Source of the DNA: Cyclobacteriaceae bacterium | GTDB lineage: Bacteria; Bacteroidota; Bacteroidia; Cytophagales; Cyclobacteriaceae | Direction: 5' to 3' | Assembly (NCBI GenBank): GCA_028278225.1 | Contig: JANQEU010000071.1 | Location: 90,405 to 154,404 of the forward strand | DNA length: 64,000 nt | In this document: piece after piece, positions 8,674 through 17,125 of the stretch | Position numbering within the stretch: position 1 is the stretch's first letter | Layout: the number at the start of each line of letters is the position of its first letter | Position numbers and translations under genes: made by a program | The notes under the pieces: generated by a model | What the model was told of the DNA's origin: nothing | Databases searched by the model: none | The model's input: the letters and a program-made list of their open reading frames with translations, nothing else

Positions 8674-9285
8674 ATGCAGTCTGAAATGAAAACCAGTAAC
8701 TTCGCAGTTATGCGATTTTTGATTTTTTGTGGAATGATGGGCTGGAGCTGTTGCATCCTGGCCCAGGAGATACCTGACGGAGAATATTTTCGCAGAATGG
8801 ATCTTGGCGAGGAAATGATGAAAAAGGGAGAGTATGAAGCTGCCCAGCAGGAGTTTCTCTTTATCATGAAAAACAGGGAAGTACTGCCAACTAACCTCGC
8901 GTATTTGTTTGGAAGGAACAGTTTTCACCTCAATCAATACAAGCAAAGTATCAATTGGCTGAACAAGTATATACAGCTCAAAGGAACAAAAGGCATGTAT
9001 TATGAGCAGGCTGTAAAGTATTTGCAACTTGCAGAAGATCAATACCTGCAAATTCAGAGAGGAAAAATGAAAGAACTCGTGGATCTGATGGAGCAGGACT
9101 ATGACTGCGGAGGACTCGAAAAGATGATCTGCCCGGTTTGCAAAGGTTCCGGTGTGATCATCAAGCAAAATCATTTTGGTGAGACTTACAAGACATGTCC
9201 CTACTCAGCAGGTGAAGCCTACCTGACCTGTGAAGAATACAATGATTTCATGCGCGGCATTATGGAGCCCAAACTCACTAACTAA
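8674..9285 (+). CDS. Secreted TPR-like protein with C-terminal Cys-rich motif
   Basis: 203 residues. A signal peptide ends near ILAQEIPDG; ATGs at 8674, 8686 and 8710 all give a usable N-terminus, and the third (MRFLIFCGMMGWSC) looks most like a signal peptide. The middle (EEMMKKGEYEAAQQEFLFIMKNREVLPTNLAYLFGRNSF and QYKQSINWLNKYIQLKGTKG) has tetratricopeptide-like helix pairs. The C-terminus has CPVCKGSGVI and KTCPYSAGEAYLTC, resembling a DnaJ-type CxxCxGxG half zinc finger. Function unknown; the combination suggests a periplasmic or outer-membrane-associated adaptor. Its stop codon lies inside the left end of the hairpin element that follows. Confidence 0.75.
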   Translation: MQSEMKTSNFAVMRFLIFCGMMGWSCCILAQEIPDGEYFRRMDLGEEMMKKGEYEAAQQEFLFIMKNREVLPTNLAYLFGRNSFHLNQYKQSINWLNKYIQLKGTKGMYYEQAVKYLQLAEDQYLQIQRGKMKELVDLMEQDYDCGGLEKMICPVCKGSGVIIKQNHFGETYKTCPYSAGEAYLTCEEYNDFMRGIMEPKLTN

Positions 9286-9490
9286 CGTGAGTTCGGGTTA
9301 AGGAATACAAGGTTTGTGTCCCAAACCTCAAAAAACAGTCTTTTCGACGAAGGAGGTGCTCGACAGAGAAATCTTTCCAGATTATAATATGCTTGAAATA
9401 ATGATTTCAAACTTATGAATGTGAAAAGATATCTCATTTTATTCGATATGACTGTTTTTTTGAGGTTGTTATCTCGAACTCACGTTAACC
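9282..9490. repeat. MITE-like long imperfect inverted repeat
   Basis: Outer arms TAACGTGAGTTCG (9283-9295) and its complement (9474-9486) match exactly. Inside them AACCTCAAAAAACAGTC (9324-9340) faces GACTGTTTTTTTGAGGTT (9450-9467), then GAGAAATCTTT (9366-9376) faces AAAGATATCTC (9424-9434), and the centre is TTGAAAT-AATG-ATTTCAA (9393-9410). So the whole element folds as one interrupted hairpin, with extra bases mostly in the left arm, including a small stem GGTTTG/CAAACC. The stretch around 9341-9376 resembles the dispersed AGATTTCTC...TCGAAA-type repeats of Bacteroidota genomes. No coding frame. Confidence 0.65.
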
Positions 9491-9613
9491 GGTGTTACCG
9501 CCTCAGCTTCACCATAAAAATGTTTACGTAGCGCTGTTATGCTTAATTTTTATGCCCTTGCTAAAGGACGATAACAACTGCGACTTAACCATCATATCAT
9601 GATCGACTTGGCA
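9491..9613. other. Non-coding gap before nspC end
   Basis: Nothing recognisable beyond the hairpin element that precedes it; no convincing terminator for nspC (minus strand) was found here. Confidence 0.4.
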
Positions 9614-10744
9614 CTAGGATAACCGGTTTTTGAAATCATCATAACCAAATCTCCTGATCAATTTGAATTTTCCATCTTTTGTCCAAATCCCGATGGAGGG
9701 ATGATCGACACCATTGAAAGTTGTAGTCTTTACCATGGTATAATGCATCATATCTTTGAAAACGATCCTGTCCCCTACCTTTAGTTCCTTGTCAAATCCA
9801 TAGAGCTCCATGAAATCTCCCGCCAGACAACTTAGTCCGCCAATCCGGTATTTAAATTTACCTGCATCAGGATTTTTATATGCATTTAAGATTTCCGGTC
9901 TATAGGGCATTTCAAGACAATCCGGCATATGACATGTGAAAGAAGTGTTTGTAACAGCTGTTTTTATTCCATTGTTTTCTACGATATCCAATACTGTCGA
10001 AACCAGGTCCCCAGCCTGCCAGGCCACTGCGGCCCCGGGTTCAAGAATGATTTTAACCTCGTATTTTTCCTGAAATCTTTTCAACAATCCAATCAACAGA
10101 TCAACATTGTATCCTTCCTGGGTAATCAGATGTCCTCCTCCCATGTTAACCCATCTTATGGTATGTAGCAGATGTCCAAATCTTTCTTCAAAGTTTTTCA
10201 GTACCTGTTCCAAAGCCTCTGCCGAGGATTCACAAAGGACATGAAAATGCAACCCCTCAATTTCCGGTGGCAAAATTGGTCCGATTTCCCCTTTAGTCAG
10301 CCCCAGCCGGGATTTTGGACTTGAGGGATCATATAACTCGGTCTTGACGTCTGACCATTCTGGGTTAACTCTCAATCCAATACTTACCTCTTGTGGAACC
10401 CTGCTTTTGAATTTTTTAAACTGACTTATGGAGTTGAAAGTCAAGTGTGAAGAATAACCTGTTATTGAGTCAAACTGATCATCACTAAATGCGACCATAT
10501 AGGTATGAGCCTTTGACCCCATCTCCTCGAAACACAGCCTTGCTTCGTTGTAGCTGCTAGCCGCTGCACTATTCAGGTATTTCCGAACCAAAGGGAAGGA
10601 ATGCCACATGGCAAAGCCCTTAAATGCCAGAATGATTTCAACTCCGGCCCTTTGCCGTACCTGTTGCAATACCTTCAGATTAGTCTCGAGCTTCCCTTCA
10701 TCCAGGACGAAACACGGGGAAGGTACCAGCGAGTAATCAATCAT
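9614..10744 (-). CDS. nspC: Carboxynorspermidine decarboxylase NspC
   Basis: 376 residues, PLP-dependent alanine-racemase-fold decarboxylase. It decarboxylates carboxynorspermidine or carboxyspermidine to norspermidine or spermidine in the aspartate-semialdehyde-dependent polyamine route. The Schiff-base Lys is K42 in LAFKGFAMW; the family hallmarks SSYNEARLCFEEMG, the glycine loop MGGGHLITQEGYN and ILEPGAAVAWQAGDLV are present, as is the second-domain active site FKDMMHYTMVKTTTFNG. Its start overlaps the DinB-like gene by 8 bases, and the carboxynorspermidine synthase is upstream on the same strand, so all three appear to form one operon. Confidence 0.96.
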   Translation of the reverse strand: MIDYSLVPSPCFVLDEGKLETNLKVLQQVRQRAGVEIILAFKGFAMWHSFPLVRKYLNSAAASSYNEARLCFEEMGSKAHTYMVAFSDDQFDSITGYSSHLTFNSISQFKKFKSRVPQEVSIGLRVNPEWSDVKTELYDPSSPKSRLGLTKGEIGPILPPEIEGLHFHVLCESSAEALEQVLKNFEERFGHLLHTIRWVNMGGGHLITQEGYNVDLLIGLLKRFQEKYEVKIILEPGAAVAWQAGDLVSTVLDIVENNGIKTAVTNTSFTCHMPDCLEMPYRPEILNAYKNPDAGKFKYRIGGLSCLAGDFMELYGFDKELKVGDRIVFKDMMHYTMVKTTTFNGVDHPSIGIWTKDGKFKLIRRFGYDDFKNRLS

Positions 10745-11258
10745 GAAGCTTTGGAAGATATCTTTCTTCTAAAATGTTCAGATGATGCACCAAATGCCCG
10801 ACAGTAATGTACCCAATGGAGTTTACGCTGAATTCATACTGATTGGCAGTTCCGATGAAACGGAGTTGTTCATCAGAAAGAGACTGAAAGAAATCAATGG
10901 TCGTCTTGCGAAGATTTTTGAATTCGGCGATCAGTCCGGATAAAGTCCTCCTGTCCGCTTCACAATTGGCTGCATAGTCGTCCTGGTCAAAACCCGGCAG
11001 ATCAGTTTTATCTCCACGTGCAAATCGCAGGGCACGATAGGTAAATACACGTTCACCATCAATAAGATGCTGGACAACTTGCTTAATCGTCCATTTTCCA
11101 TGATCATACCTGAAGTCCCCCTCACCCTCCGCAATACCTGAAGTCAGGTCATCAAATCGCACCAGGCTCTCGCTCAACAAGCCCATAAGGTCCTTATCTT
11201 CGAGAGCTTCAATATAGGGCCGATAGAATGATGGTATTTGTTTCAAATCAGGCTTCAT
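10737..11258 (-). CDS. DinB/YfiT-like four-helix protein
   Basis: 173 residues. The DinB_2 pattern is clear: KWTIKQVVQHLIDGERVFTYR gives the first His, and GHLVHHLNILEERYLP the C-terminal His pair, the three metal ligands expected in a DinB/YfiT four-helix bundle. Members act as putative metal-dependent enzymes, some as thiol S-transferases; this one has no known substrate. The gene is placed between carboxynorspermidine synthase and nspC, 11 bases after the former's stop and overlapping the latter by 8 bases, so it is translationally coupled to polyamine genes. Whether it takes part in polyamine chemistry is inference from position only. Confidence 0.88.
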   Translation of the reverse strand: MKPDLKQIPSFYRPYIEALEDKDLMGLLSESLVRFDDLTSGIAEGEGDFRYDHGKWTIKQVVQHLIDGERVFTYRALRFARGDKTDLPGFDQDDYAANCEADRRTLSGLIAEFKNLRKTTIDFFQSLSDEQLRFIGTANQYEFSVNSIGYITVGHLVHHLNILEERYLPKLHD

Positions 11259-11269
11259 TTCGGATCGTT

Positions 11270-12475
11270 TTATTCAAACTCCAGATCAACATTTTCCAAT
11301 TCGTGCCATGGTAAGCCATAAGTTTTCAGGTCATCCAGAAACGGATCAGGGTCAAACTCTTCCACGTTGAAGACTCCGGCCCCGGACCATTTCCCTGTAA
11401 GAACCATTTTGGCACCGATCATTGCCGGAACACCTGTGGTAAACGAAACGGCCTGGGTTCCGGTCTCGTGAAATGCATCCTGGTGTTTGCAGTTATTGTA
11501 TATATAGTAAGTTTTTTCCAGTCCGTCTTTTAGTCCTTTCACTCTGCATCCGATGGATGTCTCACCTTCATAACTCTCTCCCAAATCACCCGGATCAGGC
11601 AAGACAGCTTTCAGAAATTGCAGTGGGATTATCTTTTTTCCCTCGTATTCAATTGGTTCGATTGACGCCATTCCAATGTTTTGTATCACACGTAGATGCG
11701 TCAAATATTCCTCACCAAAAGTCATCCAGAATCTTGCTCTTTTAATCGAGGGGAAATTCTTTACCAATGACTCCAGCTCCTCGTGGTAAATGAGGTAAGA
11801 CTGTCTTGGTCCAATATTTGGGTAGTTCAGTACTTTCCCAATTTCATGGGGCTTGGTTTGAATCCAATTACCATTCTCATAATATTGTCCATTTTGGGTA
11901 ATCTCGCGAATGTTTATTTCAGGATTAAAATTGGTGGCAAACGGCTTGCCGTGATCACCGGCATTACAATCCACAATATCCAAATAATGTATTTCATCAA
12001 AGTGCTGCTTTGCCGCATGGCAGGTAAAGACACCGGTTACCCCGGGGTCAAACCCACAGCCCAGAACAGCTATTAAGCCAGCATTTTTAAACCTGTCCTG
12101 ATACGCCCATTGCCAGCTATACTCGAATTTGGCCTCATCCGGTGGCTCATAGTTCGCAGTATCGAGATAATGTACTCCTTGCTGCAGGCACGCATCCATA
12201 ATACTCAGATCCTGGTAGGGTAAGGCGACGTTGATAACCAGTTGCGGTTCATGCTTTTTAAATAACCTGACAACCTCTTCCACATGATCCGCGTCCACCT
12301 GGTCGGTTTTGATGGACAATCCGTATTGTCTCTGAATATCAGCTGCTATGTTGTCACATTTCTCCTTTGTGCGGCTGGCTAAAATGATCTCCGTGAATAC
12401 CTCTTTTGCCTGGGCGCATTTGAATGCCACAACTCGTCCGACTCCACCTGCACCGACAATAATGACCTTTGACAT
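11270..12475 (-). CDS. Carboxynorspermidine synthase (saccharopine dehydrogenase family)
   Basis: 401 residues. The N-terminal Rossmann motif is VIIVGAGGVGRVVAFKCA (residues 4-21), followed by the dehydrogenase core (VINVALPYQDLSIMDACLQQGVHYLDTANYE) and GCGFDPGVTGVFTCHAAKQHFDE, which distinguishes the carboxynorspermidine dehydrogenase branch from lysine-pathway saccharopine dehydrogenases. It joins aspartate semialdehyde to diaminopropane or putrescine using NADPH. With nspC downstream it makes the alternative (norspermidine/spermidine) polyamine pathway complete; no S-adenosylmethionine decarboxylase is in the window. It is the first gene of the minus-strand operon. Confidence 0.94.
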   Translation of the reverse strand: MSKVIIVGAGGVGRVVAFKCAQAKEVFTEIILASRTKEKCDNIAADIQRQYGLSIKTDQVDADHVEEVVRLFKKHEPQLVINVALPYQDLSIMDACLQQGVHYLDTANYEPPDEAKFEYSWQWAYQDRFKNAGLIAVLGCGFDPGVTGVFTCHAAKQHFDEIHYLDIVDCNAGDHGKPFATNFNPEINIREITQNGQYYENGNWIQTKPHEIGKVLNYPNIGPRQSYLIYHEELESLVKNFPSIKRARFWMTFGEEYLTHLRVIQNIGMASIEPIEYEGKKIIPLQFLKAVLPDPGDLGESYEGETSIGCRVKGLKDGLEKTYYIYNNCKHQDAFHETGTQAVSFTTGVPAMIGAKMVLTGKWSGAGVFNVEEFDPDPFLDDLKTYGLPWHELENVDLEFE

Positions 12476-12509
12476 TGATCCATGATTTTTGGGTGGATCA
12501 AAGGTAATT

Positions 12510-15131
12510 TTATAAAATAAATCGGTAAGTGTATTTGATCAAAAATGTGTTCCTGGAGTTCAGGTCGAAAAGATCCGATCGTAACTGTTTGAAATTATTT
12601 TCATCAGAATTGTGAAAATCCGATCCGTTTGAAGACCATACCAGGAATAACGTGGAACCAGGTATGTACTCCCACCGGATCACAAAATTTGATCTGAATT
12701 GTATGACATTGAAATCCGGATCATCAATTGTGTATTCAATGTCCGAATTTGCGTTGCGGATCTCGAACAATTCATCATTCACATTGTAGGAAATCAGATT
12801 ATTATCAATCTCGATGTATCGGTCAAAGTAATTCTCCGAGTTAGGATTTAAGGTCTCTTTGAAATGGCTGTATTCCCCTGTAGAGAGGAAAGGCTGACCC
12901 CAGAATTCTACAGTAAGATTTGGGGTAACGTTGAAATTCATCCTTGCTGACAGACGATATGTTCTTTGTTCTACCCTACCCAGAATATATCTAGTATTAC
13001 CTCCAAGGTCTTCCGTTTCGCTAATGTACTGCAAGTCGTTCCTATTCCAGGATATGGACGGATTGATGGAAATTCGCAAGGCATCCGTAGGTCGAATGGT
13101 AAGGTTGGGAGAAATTCCTGTGTTATATCTGAAGTTTTCCATTCCCCAGAAGAACCATTGATTGAACGACAGTCTGATCTTTTTCTGATCGTTTGTACCA
13201 ATGAAATACCACCAATTGGTACCTCCCGGATACCGGATCGATGGTCCCCCCCTCAGATCAGCGTTTGATAGCTGATCTTCTTCGAAGGTCAGCCCACTGC
13301 CAATGAACCAGTAATTTTTCAATTGTGAACGAAAATTAAATTCGTATCCGGCACTGGTTTTCTTCTTACCAAAGTCGTACTCACGCCATTGTATAAAACT
13401 GTATCTCTGCCATCTGAATATGGATTTTGGCTCCAGAACGCGGTATTGGCTCCAGATCCATTGCATAATGTTATCAGTCTGGACCAAAAAGCCAATATCA
13501 TTCAAATCCAGGCCTGGAGACCTGTATGTTCCCCCAATTTCCCAAACCCAGCTTCCGCTTTGTTTTTCGAAGAGGAGCGTACTGGAAGAACCCATCAATG
13601 TGGTCCTGGTGGTATCTAAATCCTTGTGATTATTGTCCGGCCTCTGGAAATATCTTTCAGAAGCCATTTGTGTCTCAGTGATGGCCCCGGCAGACCCGTG
13701 TACACGGCTAAACGCCGAACGGAATGTAATGCCATATTTCCTTTCGTTGATGTTGTGCTTGATATCTATTCCTCCGGACTGAGCTTCGGTATGCAGAAAA
13801 TCCAGATGTTCATTGTTTATGAATCGGTTCGTTGAAGTCATCATCGCTCCGATCACGGTCTCACCTTCTTTGATATCCTGTTGCACTCTCCCCACCAGGT
13901 AATTAGTATAGGGCTCAACAGTTATTTTGCTTTTCTCGCCATCTATTGAAATCTCAGCCTGCTCCCTGTTCGTCACCGACTCCAGCAGTCCCCATGAAAA
14001 TCCGTTTTTGTTTTTCCCCGTAATCTTTGCGGCGCCCAGTATTCTGGTTTGATTCGGCTGGTCTACATAATCAGCATCAGGGTAGTAACTGGGCGGGCCT
14101 CCGATCTGCCTTGAGTAAAACAGGTTGTTCCTGTTAAACCCGACCAGAGGGAAGCTCAAAACATTATTACCCTCAAGGAAGAAGGGCCTTCTTTCGCGGA
14201 AAAATAACCTGAAAGCAGAAAGATTCACCCGTGAAGGATCCGCCTCAACCTGTCCAAAATCGGGATTTATAGTCAGGTCGAGTGTGATATCGCTGGTTAT
14301 ACCGATCTTGGCGTCAATGCCAAAATCAAGTTCATCGTCTTTGCCTGTAGAAAATGGATCTTCGTCATCCGCATTGTATCTTTCCGCCTTTCCCACCACG
14401 TACGGCTGAATCTCCAATTGCTTTTGAGGTCGGATCCCTTTTATACCCTTCAGCTCTCCAAATAAATGAACCCATCCGGGAGCATCCTGTGGTATTGGCT
14501 GCCAGGTGGATCGTTCTTCTTTTCTGAAAAATCGTCTTGTGAATTGGACGCCCCAGGTATGTTCAGGTTTGTCTGCAAAGCGCAACTGAGAAAGCGGGAT
14601 TCGAAACTCTGCAATCCACCCTTTGTCATCTATGCTTGTAGCAAGATACCAGATAGGATCCCACGTCTCATCCCAGTCACTACCATTGTTGGAAACATAC
14701 TCATCCCCTTTCACTCCGGACACTGATGCAGTAAATGAAAATGCAGTGCGCTTGTCATGGTAACTATCAATATTTATTTCGACCCAATCTCCCTCAAACC
14801 CGTCCCTCCGGGACATTCTCTTTACAATCGCAGATGGATCCGAATCCCATGCACGCACTCCCACATAAAGGTTCTTGGCATCATAGAGAATTTTAAATTG
14901 TGTCTGCTCAGACGGCTGGACCCCGTATTCCGGCTGCCGCTGTACAAAATCTCCGCCCCACTCTACCAAATCCCAAACCTCCTCATCCAATTTACCATCA
15001 ATGGAAGGCGGATCGTCGGGTATCCTTTCTGTTAGGTATTGTTTGATTTCCTCCTCCTGGGCGGTTGCAATTGATACAACCAGCAACAGCAGCATACTTG
15101 GATATCCTTTCATATTGAGTTTTTTAGCCAC
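12510..15131 (-). CDS. DUF5916 outer-membrane protein with CBM9-like N-domain
   Basis: 873 residues. A signal peptide (MKGYPSMLLLLVVSIATAQ, ATG at 15113; the frame also allows 15131) leads into a CBM9-like domain: PPSIDGKLDEEVW near residue 40, LYVGVRAWDSDP, then WVEINIDSYHDKRTAFSFTASVSGVKGDE and GWIAEFRIPLSQLRF. The DUF5916 part follows (NPDFGQVEADPSRVNLSAFRLFFRERRPFFLEG near residues 300-330). The C-terminal 450 residues alternate aromatic and polar residues as in an outer-membrane beta barrel and end in YTYRFIL, an aromatic terminus expected for OM insertion. Function unknown; family members are surface proteins linked to uptake or catabolism. Single gene, minus strand. Confidence 0.9.
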   Translation of the reverse strand: MAKKLNMKGYPSMLLLLVVSIATAQEEEIKQYLTERIPDDPPSIDGKLDEEVWDLVEWGGDFVQRQPEYGVQPSEQTQFKILYDAKNLYVGVRAWDSDPSAIVKRMSRRDGFEGDWVEINIDSYHDKRTAFSFTASVSGVKGDEYVSNNGSDWDETWDPIWYLATSIDDKGWIAEFRIPLSQLRFADKPEHTWGVQFTRRFFRKEERSTWQPIPQDAPGWVHLFGELKGIKGIRPQKQLEIQPYVVGKAERYNADDEDPFSTGKDDELDFGIDAKIGITSDITLDLTINPDFGQVEADPSRVNLSAFRLFFRERRPFFLEGNNVLSFPLVGFNRNNLFYSRQIGGPPSYYPDADYVDQPNQTRILGAAKITGKNKNGFSWGLLESVTNREQAEISIDGEKSKITVEPYTNYLVGRVQQDIKEGETVIGAMMTSTNRFINNEHLDFLHTEAQSGGIDIKHNINERKYGITFRSAFSRVHGSAGAITETQMASERYFQRPDNNHKDLDTTRTTLMGSSSTLLFEKQSGSWVWEIGGTYRSPGLDLNDIGFLVQTDNIMQWIWSQYRVLEPKSIFRWQRYSFIQWREYDFGKKKTSAGYEFNFRSQLKNYWFIGSGLTFEEDQLSNADLRGGPSIRYPGGTNWWYFIGTNDQKKIRLSFNQWFFWGMENFRYNTGISPNLTIRPTDALRISINPSISWNRNDLQYISETEDLGGNTRYILGRVEQRTYRLSARMNFNVTPNLTVEFWGQPFLSTGEYSHFKETLNPNSENYFDRYIEIDNNLISYNVNDELFEIRNANSDIEYTIDDPDFNVIQFRSNFVIRWEYIPGSTLFLVWSSNGSDFHNSDENNFKQLRSDLFDLNSRNTFLIKYTYRFIL

Positions 15132-15207
15132 AAAAGCCCTCTTGCGTGGGGCCAGGACTCATGCTTTAGAATTATACTGGCAAAACAGCTTTTGGTTACA
15201 GATTTCG

Positions 15208-16518
15208 CTATTTAAAATTATATCTTACACCAGCGGAAAGCCCAAGTCCTGATGGTGTTGCAGCAAAATTGGATGACGTTCCAATAAACGGATGTATGCT
15301 TTGAGCATAATTGGGCTCAACCATTAAATCCAGGTTTTTCAGGAGCCGATAGCCCACAGATAATCCAGCGTGGCCGGAAAAACTTACTGTCCTGTAAGGA
15401 GAATTATCTCCCGGGCTTAATTCAATGGTAGCCAGGCTTTTGGTAGGGTCTTTCAAGGTATTCCCCAAGTAAAAATTGGTGATTACCCCTGCGTTGATCC
15501 TCAGATTAACTCGCTTATCTAATATTATGAACCCGGCCTTTACCGGAACGGAAGCAAAATGAAAGGTATTATTCAGCACGACATCATCCTCGACATATTC
15601 AACGATTTCCTGCGTCCTATTGATAGACTCCAAATTTGAAGCTTCACTGGATAAAGGCACGGATCTGGCAAAGTGCCGGTTTTCCACTACAATGTTTGTT
15701 GTGGTCGTTAACATCGCCTCCCCATATTGCATCCCACTCTCCAAAGTCCAGCGGTTGGCTATCCGCATACCCATATTGAGGCCAAGTTGAAAATTGACGC
15801 CCTCCGATATCTCTTCTGAAACTGAGCTAATGCTTCCACCACCCTTTGTGTCTTTTACAAGGTGTGGACGGGAGGTCAGTACTGCCGAGGTGACCTCATC
15901 GGTTGTATTGGATTGATAGTTTGGATCGAAGCTGGATGACCCCAGGCCTACTCCTGCCCAAAATCGATTATACTTATTCCTTTGAGAAACCACACTGCTG
16001 AAGCTGTAATCCGGAACAGGATCAATCCAGAATTGGTCGAGATCCACATCTAGACCCTGGGATCCCTTACGTGAGATGGATGTAAATAACTCGTAGGTAT
16101 GCTGATCAGTATACAAATCAACTCGTTTATCCGCACTCTTTTCTTCGTCCTTCTCAGCAGGAAATGATATGATGTGATTGTAGGAAATGCCATTGGCACC
16201 GGCATCGTCACTCCCATTCGCATTTGGTAAAGAAGGAATTGAAACCAAAGTCGGCTGGTTCTCTTTCTGAGCTACAAACTGGTCAGAAGCGCCCTTCCTG
16301 ATCCAGTTTGACGGAATACTCACAGAGACAGCTACCAGTATGGCTACAACAGCAGCATACTTGTAGATTATGGCTTTTCGCTTGTATCTGGAGGCATCCG
16401 CATTAGCAAGATCACGGTCGATCTGCTCCCAAACACGGCCTGAAGGAGACAATTCCGCTCCCTCAAGGGCTTCCTGCCATTGCTTTTCAAAGCTATCCCT
16501 GATCTCCGACCCGTTCAT
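15208..16518 (-). CDS. Membrane-anchored barrel protein paired with ECF sigma factor
   Basis: 436 residues from ATG 16518 (an earlier TTG at 16524 is less likely). The N-terminal 45 residues are cytoplasmic and helical (IRDSFEKQWQEALEGAELSPSGRVWEQIDRDLANAD), like a short anti-sigma region. A single membrane segment (AIIYKYAAVVAILVAVSVSIP, about 50-70) is followed by a low-complexity linker and, from about residue 170, beta strands of an OmpA/porin-like barrel (FWAGVGLGSSSF, NFQLGLNMGMRIANRWTLESGMQYGEAML, GLGLSAGVRYNFK). It overlaps the sigma factor gene by 26 bases and is probably its membrane regulator. No catalytic motif. Confidence 0.8.
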   Translation of the reverse strand: MNGSEIRDSFEKQWQEALEGAELSPSGRVWEQIDRDLANADASRYKRKAIIYKYAAVVAILVAVSVSIPSNWIRKGASDQFVAQKENQPTLVSIPSLPNANGSDDAGANGISYNHIISFPAEKDEEKSADKRVDLYTDQHTYELFTSISRKGSQGLDVDLDQFWIDPVPDYSFSSVVSQRNKYNRFWAGVGLGSSSFDPNYQSNTTDEVTSAVLTSRPHLVKDTKGGGSISSVSEEISEGVNFQLGLNMGMRIANRWTLESGMQYGEAMLTTTTNIVVENRHFARSVPLSSEASNLESINRTQEIVEYVEDDVVLNNTFHFASVPVKAGFIILDKRVNLRINAGVITNFYLGNTLKDPTKSLATIELSPGDNSPYRTVSFSGHAGLSVGYRLLKNLDLMVEPNYAQSIHPFIGTSSNFAATPSGLGLSAGVRYNFK

Positions 16519-17056
16519 AACCAATCTTTGCGTATAATCTCAATTTCTCCTTTAACAAACTCTTGGCTCTCGAATACTGTGATTTCGAGGTGCCTTCACT
16601 TATCTTAAGCAGCTTCGCAATTTCAAAATGTTTGTAACCCTCAATTGCATACAAATTGAAAATAGTCCTGCAGCCATCCGGGAGCTCGCCGATCATTCTT
16701 AAAAGCTCCTGATGACTGAAACTACTTATTGCATCTGCCTCATCACCTTTCTTTTTCAAATCCGTAACGTCGACCATCGGATACAGATACAGCTTACTGC
16801 GTTGATGATTCAAAGCAGTATTGACCACAATTCTTTTTATCCAATAGGACAACGTAGAGTCTTTTCTGAATTTCCCGATACTTTGAAAGACTTTTACAAA
16901 CGCCTCCTGCAAAATATCCTCGGCCTCCTGCTCCAGCTTTACATACCGCAATGCGACAACAAACATGGACCTCGCATATTTGTCATATAGCTTTTCCTGC
17001 ATATTGCGGTCATGCTTCCTGCAGCCTTCAATTAATTCCTCGTCAGAAAATGACAT
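16493..17056 (-). CDS. ECF-type RNA polymerase sigma factor
   Basis: 187 residues, regions sigma2 and sigma4. Sigma2 is visible as LYDKYARSMFVVALRYVKLEQEAEDILQEAFVKVF with the core-binding helix; sigma4 is ELPDGCRTIFNLYAIEGYKHFEIAKLLKISEGTSKSQYSRAKSLLKEKL with its helix-turn-helix. It starts at the ATG at 17056, close to the divergent secretion plug gene, and overlaps the membrane-anchored barrel protein downstream. The pairing is common in Bacteroidota, where the second protein sequesters or transmits signals to the sigma factor. Target genes cannot be read here; DUF5916 protein downstream is a candidate only by position. Confidence 0.95.
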   Translation of the reverse strand: MSFSDEELIEGCRKHDRNMQEKLYDKYARSMFVVALRYVKLEQEAEDILQEAFVKVFQSIGKFRKDSTLSYWIKRIVVNTALNHQRSKLYLYPMVDVTDLKKKGDEADAISSFSHQELLRMIGELPDGCRTIFNLYAIEGYKHFEIAKLLKISEGTSKSQYSRAKSLLKEKLRLYAKIGYERVGDQG

Positions 17057-17125
17057 CCGGTTTGGCTATTTATCAGACAACTTTACATGAAATTTCGTTG
17101 TAATCGTTTAGAATTACAATATTCG

